Part shown: positions 1 through 11,559 of the stretch, one piece after another | Numbering within the stretch: the first letter of the stretch is position 1 | Layout of the letters: each line of letters begins with the position of its first letter | Assembly: GCA_963921825.1 (NCBI GenBank) | Contig: OY997596.1 | Location: 8,251,001 to 8,315,000 of the forward strand | Reading direction: 5' to 3' | Origin: Erodium maritimum | Taxonomy: Eukaryota > Streptophyta > Magnoliopsida > Geraniales > Geraniaceae | DNA length: 64,000 nucleotides | Translations under genes and position numbers: made by a program | The notes under the pieces: model-generated | What the model saw: only the letters and a program-made list of their open reading frames with translations | Database searches by the model: none | What the model was told of the DNA's origin: nothing

Positions 1-1051
1 AGTACAGATGCAGGACAAGATGTGTCGTTCCTTGGAGATACCGAATAATGCGCTTCAACGCTCCCATGTGACTCACCCTGGGATCATGCATATGTAAACA
101 CACCTGCTGGACTGCATACGAGATGTCTGGTCTCGTAAATGTGAGATACTGAAGCGCTCCTGCAAGACTGCGATATAACGTCGGGTCCTCAAATGGGGAA
201 CTGTCAGAGGCTCCAAGTTTGCCTTGAGTGTCAACCGGTGTGGCCGAAGAGGAACATGTAGCCATACCAGCACGGGCTATGATCTCGGTGGCATATTTCT
301 GTTGAGAGAGAAATAGACCACCAGAATGACGCGTAATTGCGATTCCCAAGAAGTAGGATAAGGGCCCCAGATCCTTCATAGCAAACTCTGAGCTAAGACG
401 AGACATGATAGACATGCGGAGAGTCTCACTCGAGGAGGCAAGGATGATATCATCAACATAGAGCAGGATGTAGGCGGTGTCTTTCCCATGACGATAAATG
501 AACAAGGAGTGGTCGGACCTGCTGTGAGAAAAACCAATCGAAGAGACATAGTCAGTAAAACGTTGGTACCATGCCCGTGGAGCTTGTTTGAGACCGTAGA
601 GAGAACGGCTCAACAAGCAAACATGATCAGGATGAGAGGAGCTGCGAAATCCAAGGGGCTGGTGCATGTAGACTGTCTCGTTAAGATTGTCGTGCAGGAA
701 TGCATTCTTGACATCCAATTGATGAATGGACCAAGAACGGGAGACCGCAATGCTGAGCACCGTACGAATGGTAGATGGTTTGACAACGGGGCTGAATGTC
801 TCATCGCAATCCACTCCAACCTGCTGAGACCTGTCATCACAAACAAGACGAGCCTTATACCGCTCAAAAGAACCATCAGATCGAGTTTTGTGGCGGAAAA
901 TACACATGGAACGAATAACGTTCACACCCAAAGGACGTGGAACCAGAACTCACGTCTTATTATTAATCAAGGCAGTAAACTCGTCTGTCATAGCAAGTTT
1001 CCAATTAGGATCAAGAAGTACATCTTTGGGATTTCGGGGAATAGGAGATAG
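1..1051 (-). pseudogene. copia reverse transcriptase region (fossil, runs off the window)
   Basis: On the minus strand this stretch gives RVT_2-type sequence, including DIILASSS, KDLGPLSYFLGI, QQKYATEII and PDISYAVQQVCLHMHDP, which are typical of copia reverse transcriptase and the start of the RNase H linker. It follows the integrase part in the expected order. Plus-strand open frames here are antisense shadows. Confidence 0.88.
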
Positions 1052-1148
1052 GGTAGAGGATGAGTGAAGGTTGAAGGGTACCTTCGGTTTGGTGATACCA
1101 GACCTGCTTCTAGTGACCATGTTATGTGTTGGTACAAAAGAATCTGGA

Positions 1149-4067
1149 TTAGGGGCTGTAGGTGCGGGCTGGGTAGGTGAGCTGGACTGGCGAGCTGGAC
1201 AGGCTTGTTGGGTTGGCGAGCTGGGCAGGCGAGCTAGACAGGCGAGGTGGGCTAGCGAGTTGGGCTGGCGTGGGAGCAGCTAGTGCGGGCTGGACCGGTA
1301 GTACAGAGTTGACCAGCGAGCTGGGTCGTGGGTCATATTGGCGAGGCTGAGGGATGGTCTGGTGTGGGGCCGCACATGGATCAGGCCCAGGTGGGCAAAT
1401 AAGGTCTGGGTTTGGCTGTAAGGGTGTGTCTGGACCAAAAAATAGTTGGGCTTGGGCAGTTGGTGAAATAACAGGTTCAGAGAGGAACTCATATGTAGGG
1501 GGTGACAGGGTAAATGATGACGAAAAAGGAAACACCGATTCATCAAACAAAACATGCCTCGAAATTATAAATTTATTTGCTTTTAAATCAAAACAAACAT
1601 ACCCTCTATGGTTTGGATGAAATCCAAGAAAGACACACGGCGTTGAACGAGCCTGCAGTTTGTTAATAGACACAGAAGGAAAGAGAGGAAAACATAAACA
1701 ACCAAAAACACGAAGATGGGAGTAAGATGGGACGCGGTGATAAAGAGCAAAAGTAGGAGATGAGAAATGAAGTAATTTCGAAGGAAGGATGTTAGACATA
1801 TATGTGGACATAGCAAGGGCATATTGCCAATAAGATGGGAGAATGGACGCATGTAGGAGTAAAGTACGAACCACATTGTTGAGACTCCGGATTTTACGTT
1901 TTGCACGTCCATTCTGGGAGGAGGTATGAGGACACGAGAAGCGGAACACCAATCCTGAGGAAGAGTTGAATGTACGAAACTGAGAATTGTCAAACTCCTT
2001 TCCATTATCGCATTGAAAACTTTTTATGGATCGACCAAATTGTGTGGAGACATAAGCAGTGAACGATATAAATATGTTGAAAACATCAGATTTCTTGCCT
2101 AGAGGAAATGTCCAGACAAAATTAGTGAAATCATCAAGCAATACCAAATAATACTTATGACCAGATGTACTCAATATGGGCGATGTCCATAAATCAGCAT
2201 GCACAATATCAAACGGAGCACATGTATAAGATAACGATGATTGCAATGGAAGTTTAACATGTTTACCAAATACACACGATTGGCAAATAGAATTAAAATT
2301 GTTCGTACAAATAACTTTAGACCGACGAAGAGAATCAAAAACCGGTGGACCGGGATGACCCAAACGAGAGTGCCAAAGTTCTGGAGACACAGTTGCAGAA
2401 GCTGAAAAAGGAAACGATGATTGAAACGAAACATTATTTGTGACGGGATACAATTCGTCTGTGCTATTGCATCTCAAAACCGTATGTCCCGTCCGAAAAT
2501 CCTTCACAGAAAAACCAAGAGGGTCAAATTCAATCGAGGCATTATTATCACGAACGAATCGGCGCACAGAAACTAAATTCTTAACAAGGTTAGGAGCATG
2601 TATAACATCATTTAAAGTGTAATGTGGATGGGTGGGAAATAAAGATGCTTGACCATAACCAGAGATAGGAATGTGCGCCCCATCACTAACTACAACAGAT
2701 CGAGAATTACTCGAATTAATATAAGAGCGTAAAGTACCTGAATTCGCTGTCATATGGGAGGAAGCACCCGAATCCATGTACCATTGGCCATCAGGTTGTT
2801 GCTGCAAAGTGAGATTAGCCATTGCATTAGATATATCGGTAGGAACAGCCATGTGAGCTTGAGGAGAAGCTGTTGGGCGAGAGCCTAAAAGGCCTGGCTG
2901 ACCTTGCTGGCTTTGCTGGGCTGCCGGCCCACGAGCCCAAGTAGCAGGCGAAGTGGGATAGGGGCAGGGTGGTGGCAGCACTGACCCGGACCAACCTGGC
3001 TGCTGAATGGCCCAAGGAGCTGAAGGCTGCTGAGCCCAAAACTGCGGCCCAGTCCAGGATTGTTGCTGGTCTGGCCAGGCCGGATGAGAAGCGGCCCAGA
3101 CCTGCTGACCCTGTTGCTGATTTGGCCAATTGTGGGCGTTGGAAGGTCTGGGACCATGCTGTCGAGTGGTCCCACGAGAGGCCTTTGAGGATTGACGACC
3201 ACGTGACAAGGAACGACCTCGACCCCCATTGCGAGAGGATGACTTCTCCATACCAGTTCCAGAATTTGTATGGACATGCATAGCAGATGCGGATGAAACT
3301 GACCCTGAAGCTGCCTGCTTCATTTTACGCGTCTCTTCCAAAACAAGCCTAGAAAGGGCTTCATAAAAAAGGGGAAGTGGATCGCTCTGTTGAGTTATGG
3401 TAGCCACATTATCATAGGCCTCCGATAACCCCGCAACCAACTGTAAGACAAGTCGATTATTGGATACCGGAGCACCCATATCAGAAAGCTGATCTGCAAC
3501 AATTTTTAACTCTTGACAAAAACTGGATACATTAGGAAAATCATCTAATTTAGCAGCCGAAAACTGATGTTCAAGATAAACTGTGCGAGAATGTTTATTA
3601 TCCTGAAATATGAGACGGAGAGCCTCCCATGCCCGTGCAGCAGTACTATTCGGCGAAATTATTGTTTGGAGAAGGTCATTAGAGATTGTACCGTAAATCC
3701 ACTGAAGGACTGTAGCATCAAGACGATCCCATAGATCAGCAGGGACGTCGAGCCGAGAATCAGCCGGGATTAAGGGAGAGGTAGCAGCCGGTGTCGGAAC
3801 AACAGATTCTGTTTTGGGAGTGTCCGTTGCTTCAGTGGATGCTGCAGACGATGTGATGGTCACGACCGACGGGATAGCATCAGCGGTAGAACCGGTCGGT
3901 GGCGAGGATTCAGGGAGAATATGATGAAGAACTTTGTACACCCGACAATGAATTTTGAATAATTCAGCCCAAGAAGAATAGTGGCCTTTGTCGAGCTCCA
4001 AGGTGATGGGGATTGAACTCTTGATGTTGAAAACATTCAAAGCTGGATACACCCTTGGATCTGCCAT
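1149..4067 (-). pseudogene. copia gag-protease-integrase reading frame (fossil)
   Basis: The frame is open from a start at 4067 (MADPRVYPAL), which I prefer to the earlier in-frame ATG at 4268 because that one lies inside the LTR. Recognisable parts are a UBN2-type gag N-terminal region, a Q/P/W-rich spacer, the protease motif WYMDSGASSHM, a GAG-pre-integrase segment (LWHSRLGHP and a CxxC) and the integrase core (DIVHADLWTSP, then CDNGKEFD). Near its end it carries a short SSPAQLA-type amino-acid repeat (about 1160-1270). No typical CCHC zinc knuckle was noticed between gag and protease. It is the coding remnant of the copia element, not a host gene. Confidence 0.9.
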
Positions 4068-4200
4068 GGTGAAGCAAAAATAGCAACAGATGCAGATCAC
4101 TAGAGAACAAAACGCAGAGGGATATGTGAGGTTGTGGAAACGTGAAATGAGAAAAGAAAATAGAAAAGGATTAGGGAATAAGAAGTTTAGTTTAGTTAGG

Positions 4201-4212
4201 GCTCTGATACCA
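4201..4212 (-). other. Primer-binding site of the copia element
   Basis: The minus strand reads TGGTATCAGAGC, the usual complement of the 3' end of plant initiator tRNA-Met, directly inside the LTR. This fixes the direction of the element. Confidence 0.9.
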
Positions 4213-4215
4213 TTT

Positions 4216-4349
4216 TGGAATTTAAACCGTGGCTTGTTTATTCCTTTTTCTTGTGTATTTGTATACATTTATAGATAAGGAAACTATATTCAAAAGCCTA
4301 TACAATATTCACTTGAGAGTTTGATTTTATGTGTACAATATCTCTAACA
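4216..4349 (-). repeat. 5' LTR of the copia element (134 bp)
   Basis: On the minus strand it begins TGTTAGAGATATTG and ends in CA, four bases before the primer-binding site. The length of about 134 bp is short but within the range of plant copia LTRs. The partner LTR lies outside the window. Confidence 0.8.
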
Positions 4350-4353
4350 TAAA
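4341..4353. repeat. Left target-site duplication of the LINE
   Basis: tctctaacataaa recurs exactly at 13750-13762. The first nine bases are the terminus of the copia LTR, so the LINE landed on the copia boundary. Confidence 0.92.
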
Positions 4354-4826
4354 AGAAGGAAAAATATAAAGTCGGCCCTAGGTGCTCTCGACTGCGTCAG
4401 TATCGGAGCTATTAGGGCGCGTCCGGCGGCGTGTGATTGCCGGCGAGTTCAGGACGTCGGGAGGGGAAGGTACGTACTTCTTCTAGTGCTTTGTCCCAAT
4501 TCTCAACTCGTTTTGGGGGGTTGGTTTGCGGGGTTTTGTCTCGCTTGCTCTGGTTGGGGTTGTGTTTCGATCCGGCGGGGAAGTCGGGTGTTGTCCCACG
4601 GTCTACGCGGTTTTACTCGGGACGTGGTCGACTGGTGGCACTGTGAGCACTTTCTGGAGTCAGGTGTGGTGCTTACGGGGCGTGTGTTGTGTGTATCGGA
4701 GGCGATCAGTTCCGGAGGTAGGGGAGGTGTTGACTGGGAACAGGGGTGTCGAACCGAGAATTTGTAGGGCTAAGGGTGATACCTCTAGCTGTTGGTCTGG
4801 TCGAGGTTGTCTCGCGGGGAAGCAGA

Positions 4827-5939
4827 ATGCGGGTGCTCTCCTGGAATTGCAGGGGTCTCGGGCAAATAGCGGCATTGGAGTACCTCAAAGGGGCGATTCG
4901 ACGCAGAAAGCCACAAGTGATTTTCCTCAGTGAGACGCTGGCAAAGAAAGGAGAAGTGGATATTCTGCGCCTGAAGACGGGATTTGCGGGGGGGTGTGAG
5001 GTCCCGGCTGAGGGCCATAAAGGGGGTATTATCCTGTTATGGGCAATGGGGATTTCGGTTACGAAGGTTGATAGTCGAGATCGCTATATTGACGTGGAAA
5101 TTACAGACGCAAATGGGGAATCTTTTCGGTTCACGGGAATTTATGGGGAGGCGAATCGGGATCTGCGTTGGCAGACTTGGGAGATGATTCGTTCCCTTGG
5201 CAACCGGGTGGGGATGTCGGACCGGTGGCTTCTTATGGGGGATTTTAATGGTATTCTCAAGCAACGAGAGAAGCGGGGGGGGGGGGGGGGGAATCAGTAT
5301 CCGGTGGGCCTCATCCAAGGGTTCAGGGGAGCGATGCGGGAGACAGGACTTATGGATGTCCCGCTTCAAGGGTATGGGTTTACGTGGCATAGCGGCAGTG
5401 AACCGGAGACGCGAATGGCGGTCCAACTGGATAGGGCTCTCATGTCGCGGGAAATGAAGGTGTGGTGGCCGGATGCCCACCTGATTAATCTGGGTATCTC
5501 GACATCGGATCATTTGCCTATCCTGTTGGACTCTGAACGGCGAGTGGACCCGGTGGGGTCTAGGCAATTCAGGTTCGAAAATATGTGGGCGGAAGACCCG
5601 GAGTGTGGCCATTTAATCCAGGCTTGGTGGGGATCTCTCGGAGATCGTGATATTGGAGTCAAAACAAAGGAAACTGGGGAGGCTCTGGATATATGGGGGA
5701 AGGAGGTCTATAATGCTCTAGCTCGGAAAATCTCCCGATATGAGAAGGATATCCTGTGGTTGAATGGACGTCTTGATCGGACGAGTATTCGTCGTAGGAG
5801 GGCGTTACAGAAACTCTATGTCTCTGCATTGGAAAAAAAGGGAAATTCTGGAGACAGAGGGCTAAACAGCACTGGCTCACGGAGAGTGATCAGAACACGA
5901 AGTTCTTTCAGGCGTCGGCGGCACAGCGGAAAAATATAA
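4827..5939 (+). pseudogene. LINE ORF2, endonuclease part
   Basis: The frame opens at 4746, but the conserved endonuclease start is MRVLSWNCRGLG at 4827. It has the exonuclease-endonuclease-phosphatase fold motifs: SWNCRG, the metal-binding glutamate in FLSETL, GDFN, and the terminal SDHLPI. It would nick the target DNA for target-primed reverse transcription. A run of 17 G at 5275-5291 encodes a poly-glycine tract where relatives usually have a mixed loop. Near 5833-5850 an A-rich run shifts the frame: the expected KFWRQRAKQHWL and DQNTKFF are still legible in the next frame up to about 5970. Without the shift it would join the RT part downstream. Confidence 0.9.
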
Positions 5940-5995
5940 ACAGGGTGTCGGAACTGAACCATACATAAGGAAATGTCCTGTCCTGGGACACGGGT

Positions 5996-8087
5996 TTGGG
6001 TGACCACATTCGGGAATTCTACATGACTTTGTCTAGGAGGACTCGGGGGGATGGGATAAACGGCCCTAAGTTTCAACATCAAGTGACGGCAGCACAGAAC
6101 CGGGTTCTCATGAGTGAGGTGTCCTCGGAGGAAGTCAGGGAGGCTACGTTTTCTATGGGTCCGAATAAATCTCCGGGACCGGACGGTCTGAATCCATGTT
6201 TCTACCAGAAGTACTGGAGTACGGTAGGGGCGGATGTCACTTCCTGGGCAAGGAGAGTATTTGCGGGGGAGGAGATCCCCCCAGAATTGAACAGGACTAC
6301 ATTAGTACTGATTCCGAAAGTGGAATGGCCGATGTCCCTGAAGGATCTACGTCCCATCGCATTGTGTAATGTGATCTTCAAGATTGTCTCGAAGGTGGCA
6401 GCAAATCGTCTGAAAGGCCTCCTGCACGAGCTGATATCGGAAACACAAGGTGCGTTCGTTCCTGGTCGTTCTATCCAGGATAATATTATTTTGTCTTATG
6501 AAACTCTCCATTACTTGAAAAACAAGAAACAAGGGAAGGAGGGGTGGGTGGCTCTGAAGTTAGATATGAGCAAAGCCTATGATCGGGTTGAATGGGGATT
6601 TATGTGGGACATGATGAGGGGTTTCGGTCTTGGGGAAGAATGGATTAACTTGGTACGGCGGTGCACGTACTCTGTTACATATAACATAGTGGCGGGTGGG
6701 CAACAGGCGGGGTTTGTTCAGCCGGAGAGGGGGATCAAACAAGGTGATCCGTTATCCCCGTACTTTTTCTTGTTTTGTATGGAGGGGTTCTCGAGACTGC
6801 TTCAAGGGGCGGAGACGACGGGGGAGCTGCACGGAATTTGGATAACCCCTCGAGCGCCGCCACTGACCCACCTGTTCTTTATAGATGACTGTTACGTATA
6901 CTGTAAGGCGACGCCGCTGGAGATGGGACGGGTCAAGGGCTACTTAAGTATGTTTGAGGAGGCGTCAGGGCAAGTGGTGAATCAACAAAAATCGTCGCTT
7001 TTCTTTAGTGCCAACACGTCCCCATCGTGTCGGGCGGATGGGGTTCGGATTCTGGGAATTCTGGAACTGAGCCATCCGTCCCCCTATCTGGGAATCCCGA
7101 ATATGATGGGACGGAGTAGGAAGCAGGGTCTGCAGTATATTTTGACAAGAGTGATCAGGAGGATTCAGAGGTGGGACGGGAAGCTACTGAATGGAGCGGG
7201 GAAGGAGGTATTAGTCAAGTCAGTTCTACAAGCGATACCTACGTATACCATGAGTGTCATGCGGTTGCCAAGAGGCCTTCTGGAGAAGATGAATGTGGCG
7301 CTGGCCCGATTTTGGTGGAAATCGTCTGAGGGAGATGGGAAAGGAGTCATTTGGCAGTCGTGGACGACCATGTCCCGCCCTAAGGAGAAGGGGGGACTGG
7401 GTTTCAAGAATATGTATGACTTCAACTCAGCTCTACTGGGGAAGCAATTGTGGAGACTCCTCCAGAACGAGTCCACCCTAGTGGCAAGGGTACTGAAAGC
7501 AAGGTACTATCCGAACTCCTCGGTCCTAGAGGCGGTCTGGAAACCCAACCAAAGCTTTGTCTGGAAAAGTTTTTTATCGACTCAGGAGTTGGTTAGGGAC
7601 GGGGCTAGAAGGTCGATTGGACCGGGGTCATCCACGATGATCGGTAATCAGCCGTGGCTAGTGGGAATTGAGCCGCGAGTCCAATCACTGAGGGCCGATC
7701 TGACTACAACACCGGTCTCAGACATTATGTTACCCCACGAGCGGAGGTGGGACGTAGTCAAAATTCGAAAGATGTTCGATGAGGATGATCAAAGGGCTAT
7801 CCTGGCAGTCCCAATAAGTATTTCAGCAATTTCGGACTCTTGGTACTGGGTGGGGAGCTATTTAGGGCAGTATACGGTAAAGGCGGCATATGGGTTGTGT
7901 CAACAAGATCAAGCGGTATTCCAACCTCAAACAGACGTCTGGACACGTATTTAGAGTATGGAGGTCCTCCCTAAAGTACGATCGTTCCTCTGGAGAACAT
8001 GCTCAGGGTGTCTTCAGGTCGCAGTAAATCTCAGAAGCAGACACGTGGCGGTGGAAGCGGTGTGTCCGGTCTGCTCGAGGGTGGACG
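5996..8087 (+). pseudogene. LINE ORF2, reverse transcriptase and zinc-binding region
   Basis: The open frame runs 5996-7954 and the same frame stays legible to 8087. Motifs are NKSPGPDGLNP, LRPIALCNVIFKI, LKLDMSKAYDRVEW, a QGDPLSPYFF segment and the catalytic FIDDC, a variant of the usual FADDT that keeps both aspartates. Then come KSSLFFSAN, the thumb/connection region and KEKGGLGFKN. A stop (TAG at the usual W of IWSMEVLP) ends the frame at 7952-7954; beyond it the text reads SMEVLPKVRSFLWR and CPVCSRVD, the start of the zf-RVT domain, where the gypsy LTR begins. The RT core is intact, but the copy as a whole is defective. Confidence 0.92.
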
Positions 8088-8290
8088 TGTGAAGACCGCT
8101 TCATAAAAAAATAAAAATAAATAAATAAATAAATAAATTTGGGTCGGACCGGGTCGGACCGGATCCGACCAGCAAACCGGCCAGACCGACAACCCGGCCC
8201 GGGCAGGCCGTCTCTAGGCCGTGCGGCCCACTTCGGCGAGGCCCATTCGTCAGGCCCGGTTGAGGGGGCCCAAGCCCGTGGGAACTCAGG

Positions 8291-8328
8291 TATAAAGGGG
8301 GCAAATTAGGGTTGAAACCCTAATTTGC
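8291..8328 (+). promoter_or_regulatory. TATA box and adjoining palindrome in LTR A
   Basis: TATAAAG at 8291-8297 is followed by an inverted repeat at 8301-8328: gcaaattagggtt and its complement aaccctaatttgc, separated by two bases. The right arm ends in the telo-box-like aaaccctaa. The position within the LTR fits a transcription start, which is inference. Confidence 0.45.
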
Positions 8329-10179
8329 AGCCGTCCCTCTTCCCTTCCCTCTGGTTCCCGAACCCTCCCTCCTCCTCACGCCGTCGCCGGCGATGTCCCC
8401 GGCCAGCTCCTCTCGCCCTCGCCGTCCCGTCACCCCCACGCCGACCTCCCTCTTCCCTCACGTCTCCCTTCCCTCTGTCCGACCACCACGACCTCGCCAT
8501 CTCTTCCTTCCCTCACGCCGGCGCCGCTTCACCGACCTCCCCTTCCTCGCCGTCTCCGACCTCCGTTCAACCACGGCGACCTCCTCTCCCCTCCCTCTTC
8601 CCTCACGCACACCTCCGACCCTCTCTTCTCCTTCGCCGCTCCGTCCAACCGCGCCGCCGTCAACCCTATCGAGCCCCCTCTCTCGACCCAGATCCACACG
8701 CCGCCGCCTTCCCGTTCAGGCGAGGTCCCAGCCGACCTCACGCCACCACCATCGCCGCCGCCCGAGCTCCTCTCGCCTCCCTCGTCCCGAGCCTCCATCA
8801 CCGGTCCTCTCTCCGGTCGAGCTCTCGCCGCGCCATTCAGATTTAAGGCGGGGAAGAGTCGTGCACCGCCGCCGTGCACCGCCGCCGTGCACCGCCATGC
8901 ACTGCCCAACTGTCCTTCCCTCCACGTGAGGTTCGTGCCTGGGGGTTTAGTCGCCGGCGACGTATTCGCCGGCGGCCGGTTCATTTTTCCGTACCGTCGT
9001 CCCTTTTATTTGGTTTCTGCTGGATCCGTGTTTTTGTTTTGAAACGACAAATTGTATCGTAATTTCAGTGGAAGTAATAAAACGAGTTTTGAATTAAAAA
9101 TTCGATGTTTGTATTTCGGACAAAAATGGTTATCGATCTGGACTGATTTGAAACAGAAAACCGTTGGATCGGATTTTGGTTGGATCAAAATCAAGGGTTT
9201 TGAACTGAAAAGAAATTGGTTTAGAAGCAAACCGAAACGAAGGTTTAATCTATCAGTTCAAAGGAAAAGGGGTTTAAAAACGATGATCAACTTTGGAAAT
9301 AAAACGGTTTTAATCAAAAAGGAAAACGAAACCGGAGTCGAGCAAAAGGTTTTCTTATTATGTTTATTAGATCGAAACTGGATTGAGATTGGGAACCTGA
9401 ACGTTTAAACTAGACGTTAAACGGATTTAAAACGGAATTTGACCAGTTGAACGAATCTGGAACTCTAGTTAAAATGAACTGCTAATTGGGTTTAGAAAGG
9501 AACAAAAGCGGACCGCTGAATCGGACCTCGTGCATTGGGACCGTGCCTCGCATGCACCGGTTTCGGTGCTCGGGTACTCAAACCCGATTCGCCGTGACCG
9601 CGCTTTTATCCCGCTCGAGTTTAAAGGACAACTGTCGGTTTTAAATTGGATTAATCGTGACCTTTAAATTAACTTGGGAATCGCCTCTAATTATGGCTTT
9701 CGTGTTATCTTTAGCGTCCGGCTTCGATCGAGGTGAAGCCCGGAGGTAGTGAGCCAGAACGTCAGCAGCTAGGAAACATAGCGGTTGCTCTTCAGTTGAG
9801 GTAGGGAAAAGTAGCCGGATCTCGGCCCTGACTAGGGAAAGTTAACAGTAGAAATGCATGTGACACTGGAGTGTCGTGGGTTGAGTAGGTTAGCGAATAT
9901 TAGAATTGCATGATACGGGATCGTAGCGATTATGAGAAAAGCATGTGACACTTAGTAGTGTCGTAGGAGCAGAGAACTTAGCGTTAATTGAATTACTGGA
10001 GGCATATGACCATGCCCGGAGGTTGATTGCGAACTTATCGATATTAGGAGTACTGGAGGCATATGACCATGCCCGGAGGTTGTTTGTGAAACTAGCGATC
10101 TTAGGACTGTTGGAGGCATCGTTTATGCCGGAGGTTGTTGTGCGTTATTTGTTGTTGAGTTTGGGTGGCCTTGAGAGCC

Positions 10180-10575
10180 CGTGTTAATTGTTGTTGAGTT
10201 TGGGTGGCCTTGAGAGCCCGTGTTAATTGTTGTTGAGTTTTGGGTGGCCTTGAGAGCCCGTGTTACTATTGCTGAGTCTTGGGTGGCCATGAGAGCCCGT
10301 ATTGTTATTTTGGTGTTTTGGGTGGCAGTGAGTGCCCGTGGGGTTGTGAACCCGTGAGTTATGGTTGGTCTTTACTGGTGGTGGTTTTGAGTGGCCGTGA
10401 GTGCCCGTGGGGTTGTTGAGCCGTGAGTTATGGTTGGTGTCTTGGGAGGCCGTGAGTGCCTGTGGGGCTGTTGAGTCCGTGTCTTACTGTCGGTGTGTCT
10501 TGGGAGGCCGTGAGTGCCTGTGGGGCTGTTGAGTCCGAGTTTTACTGTTGAGGTGTCTTGAGTGGCCTTGAGTGC
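10180..10575 (+). repeat. Degenerate minisatellite in LTR A
   Basis: Units of roughly 40-60 bases built on 'gggtggccttgagagcccgtgt' variants are repeated about eight times. The complementary motif (actcatggccacccaa) forms the minisatellite in solo LTR C, so the array is a family trait. Confidence 0.75.
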
Positions 10576-10649
10576 CTGTTTGTTGAACTTGCTTGTGTTT
10601 GTGGTTGTGTTTGCCCGAATCGACTGTGTGTCGGGGAGTGGTGTGGATT

Positions 10650-10880
10650 TTGGCAGGTTACGAGCATTCTTCGGCTGGCCTGACCAAACTTGAGCCTCGG
10701 CAGGTTCTGAGCATTCTTCGGCTAGCCTGTTCCGTGTCCGGATCCCGAAAGGTTACGAGCATTCTTCGGCTAGCCTGATCCGTGACCGGGTCCCGGCAGG
10801 TTACGAGCATTCTTCGGCTGGCCTGATCCGTGGACGAGGCTCGGCAGGTTCTGAGCATTCTTCGGCTAGCCTGATCCGTG
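10650..10880 (+). repeat. Minisatellite of about 47-48 bp in LTR A
   Basis: Five copies are built around gcaggttacgagcattcttc with the tail ggctagcctgatccgtg. The repeat starts fall near 10653, 10700, 10749, 10796 and 10843. Confidence 0.8.
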
Positions 10881-11547
10881 TTCGTGTCTTTGGGGGAAGG
10901 TCGTCATTGTTTGTTGTGTCGGTTTTACTTTACGAGTTTGAGGTTGACTCTGGTGAGGGAGGTTACTGAGCAACTGGTTTGCGATCCTTTGTGATCTTGT
11001 TTGGTGTGCGATCCTTTGTGATCTTGGTTGGTGTTGCGTAGTTTCTTTCGAGTCCTTGGGAGAGGTCGTGATCGTTGTGTCGGGTCTACTTTACGTGTCA
11101 AAGTGTTGAGTTGGTCAAGGAAGGTAACAGTGGGTGTATGATCAGTCAGAGTCCTTGGGTTGGGGACAGTGTCCCCCGGTGTAGACTTTATTATTGGTGT
11201 TACCGGCATTGTCTGCTAATTATGCCGTAGTCAGTCTGTTATCCGTGGTGGTGAGCGAACGCTCACCCCTAGCTGCTTTTCCTACAGGTATTGTTCGTGG
11301 GACGGACTAGGTGAGCTCTCGAAGCTTATGGAGCTAGGAGCAGAGTCCGGGTTTTGTCTTTTGAGTCTAGTGACGGATACCGTGTACTTTTGTCCACTTG
11401 TTAGGACGTGTTTTAAACTGTATTTATTATTTTGTTGAACAAATGGTACTTTTAAAGTGTTTAATGAAAACAGGTTTTCAAGTGTTTTTATGTTTTAAAA
11501 TGTTCGCGTCCCTAGTTCGGTTTTACTGAAATTGGTTCGTGACAGCT

Positions 11548-11559
11548 TGGTATCAGAGC
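11548..11559 (+). other. Primer-binding site of element A
   Basis: TGGTATCAGAGC lies three bases after the LTR end. The next bases (cctcggactgtccgtcaattaggtg, in two parts) match the leader of element B after its own primer site. Confidence 0.85.

Larger units (their letters stand above)
1..4349 (-). mobile_element. Ty1/copia LTR retrotransposon, partial (continues past left edge)
   Basis: This is a copia-type element read right to left. The parts seen in order on the minus strand are a short LTR (4349-4216), a primer-binding site complementary to initiator tRNA-Met, gag, an aspartic protease motif (DSGAS), GAG-pre-integrase, the integrase core, and a copia-type reverse transcriptase that runs off position 1. 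The order protease-integrase-RT is diagnostic of copia. The other LTR is outside the window, so age from LTR divergence cannot be judged here. The element looks broken, with at least one break between the integrase and RT parts, but most of gag through integrase is still open. It was present before the neighbouring LINE, because a LINE target duplication copies the first nine bases of this LTR. Confidence 0.93.
8088..11544 (+). repeat. LTR of gypsy-type element A (about 3.46 kb)
   Basis: The start TGTGAAGACC aligns with TGTAATAACC of solo LTR C, and the end ...CGTGACA matches C and B. It contains a GC-rich pyrimidine-laden region (8330-8930), a promoter-like site (8291-8328) and two minisatellite blocks (10180-10575 and 10650-10880). 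The length match to C supports both ends. Confidence 0.82.

Noticed and set aside
488-1051. 187-codon plus-strand frame
   Set aside because: Antisense of the copia reverse transcriptase.
8325-8929. Overlapping Arg/Pro/Ser-rich frames of 170-180 codons
   Set aside because: Frames are open in several registers on both strands of a pyrimidine-rich LTR segment, so this is a composition effect.
11548-11559. TGGTATCAGAGC as part of a tRNA gene
   Set aside because: It is the primer-binding site next to an LTR, with no tRNA fold around it.
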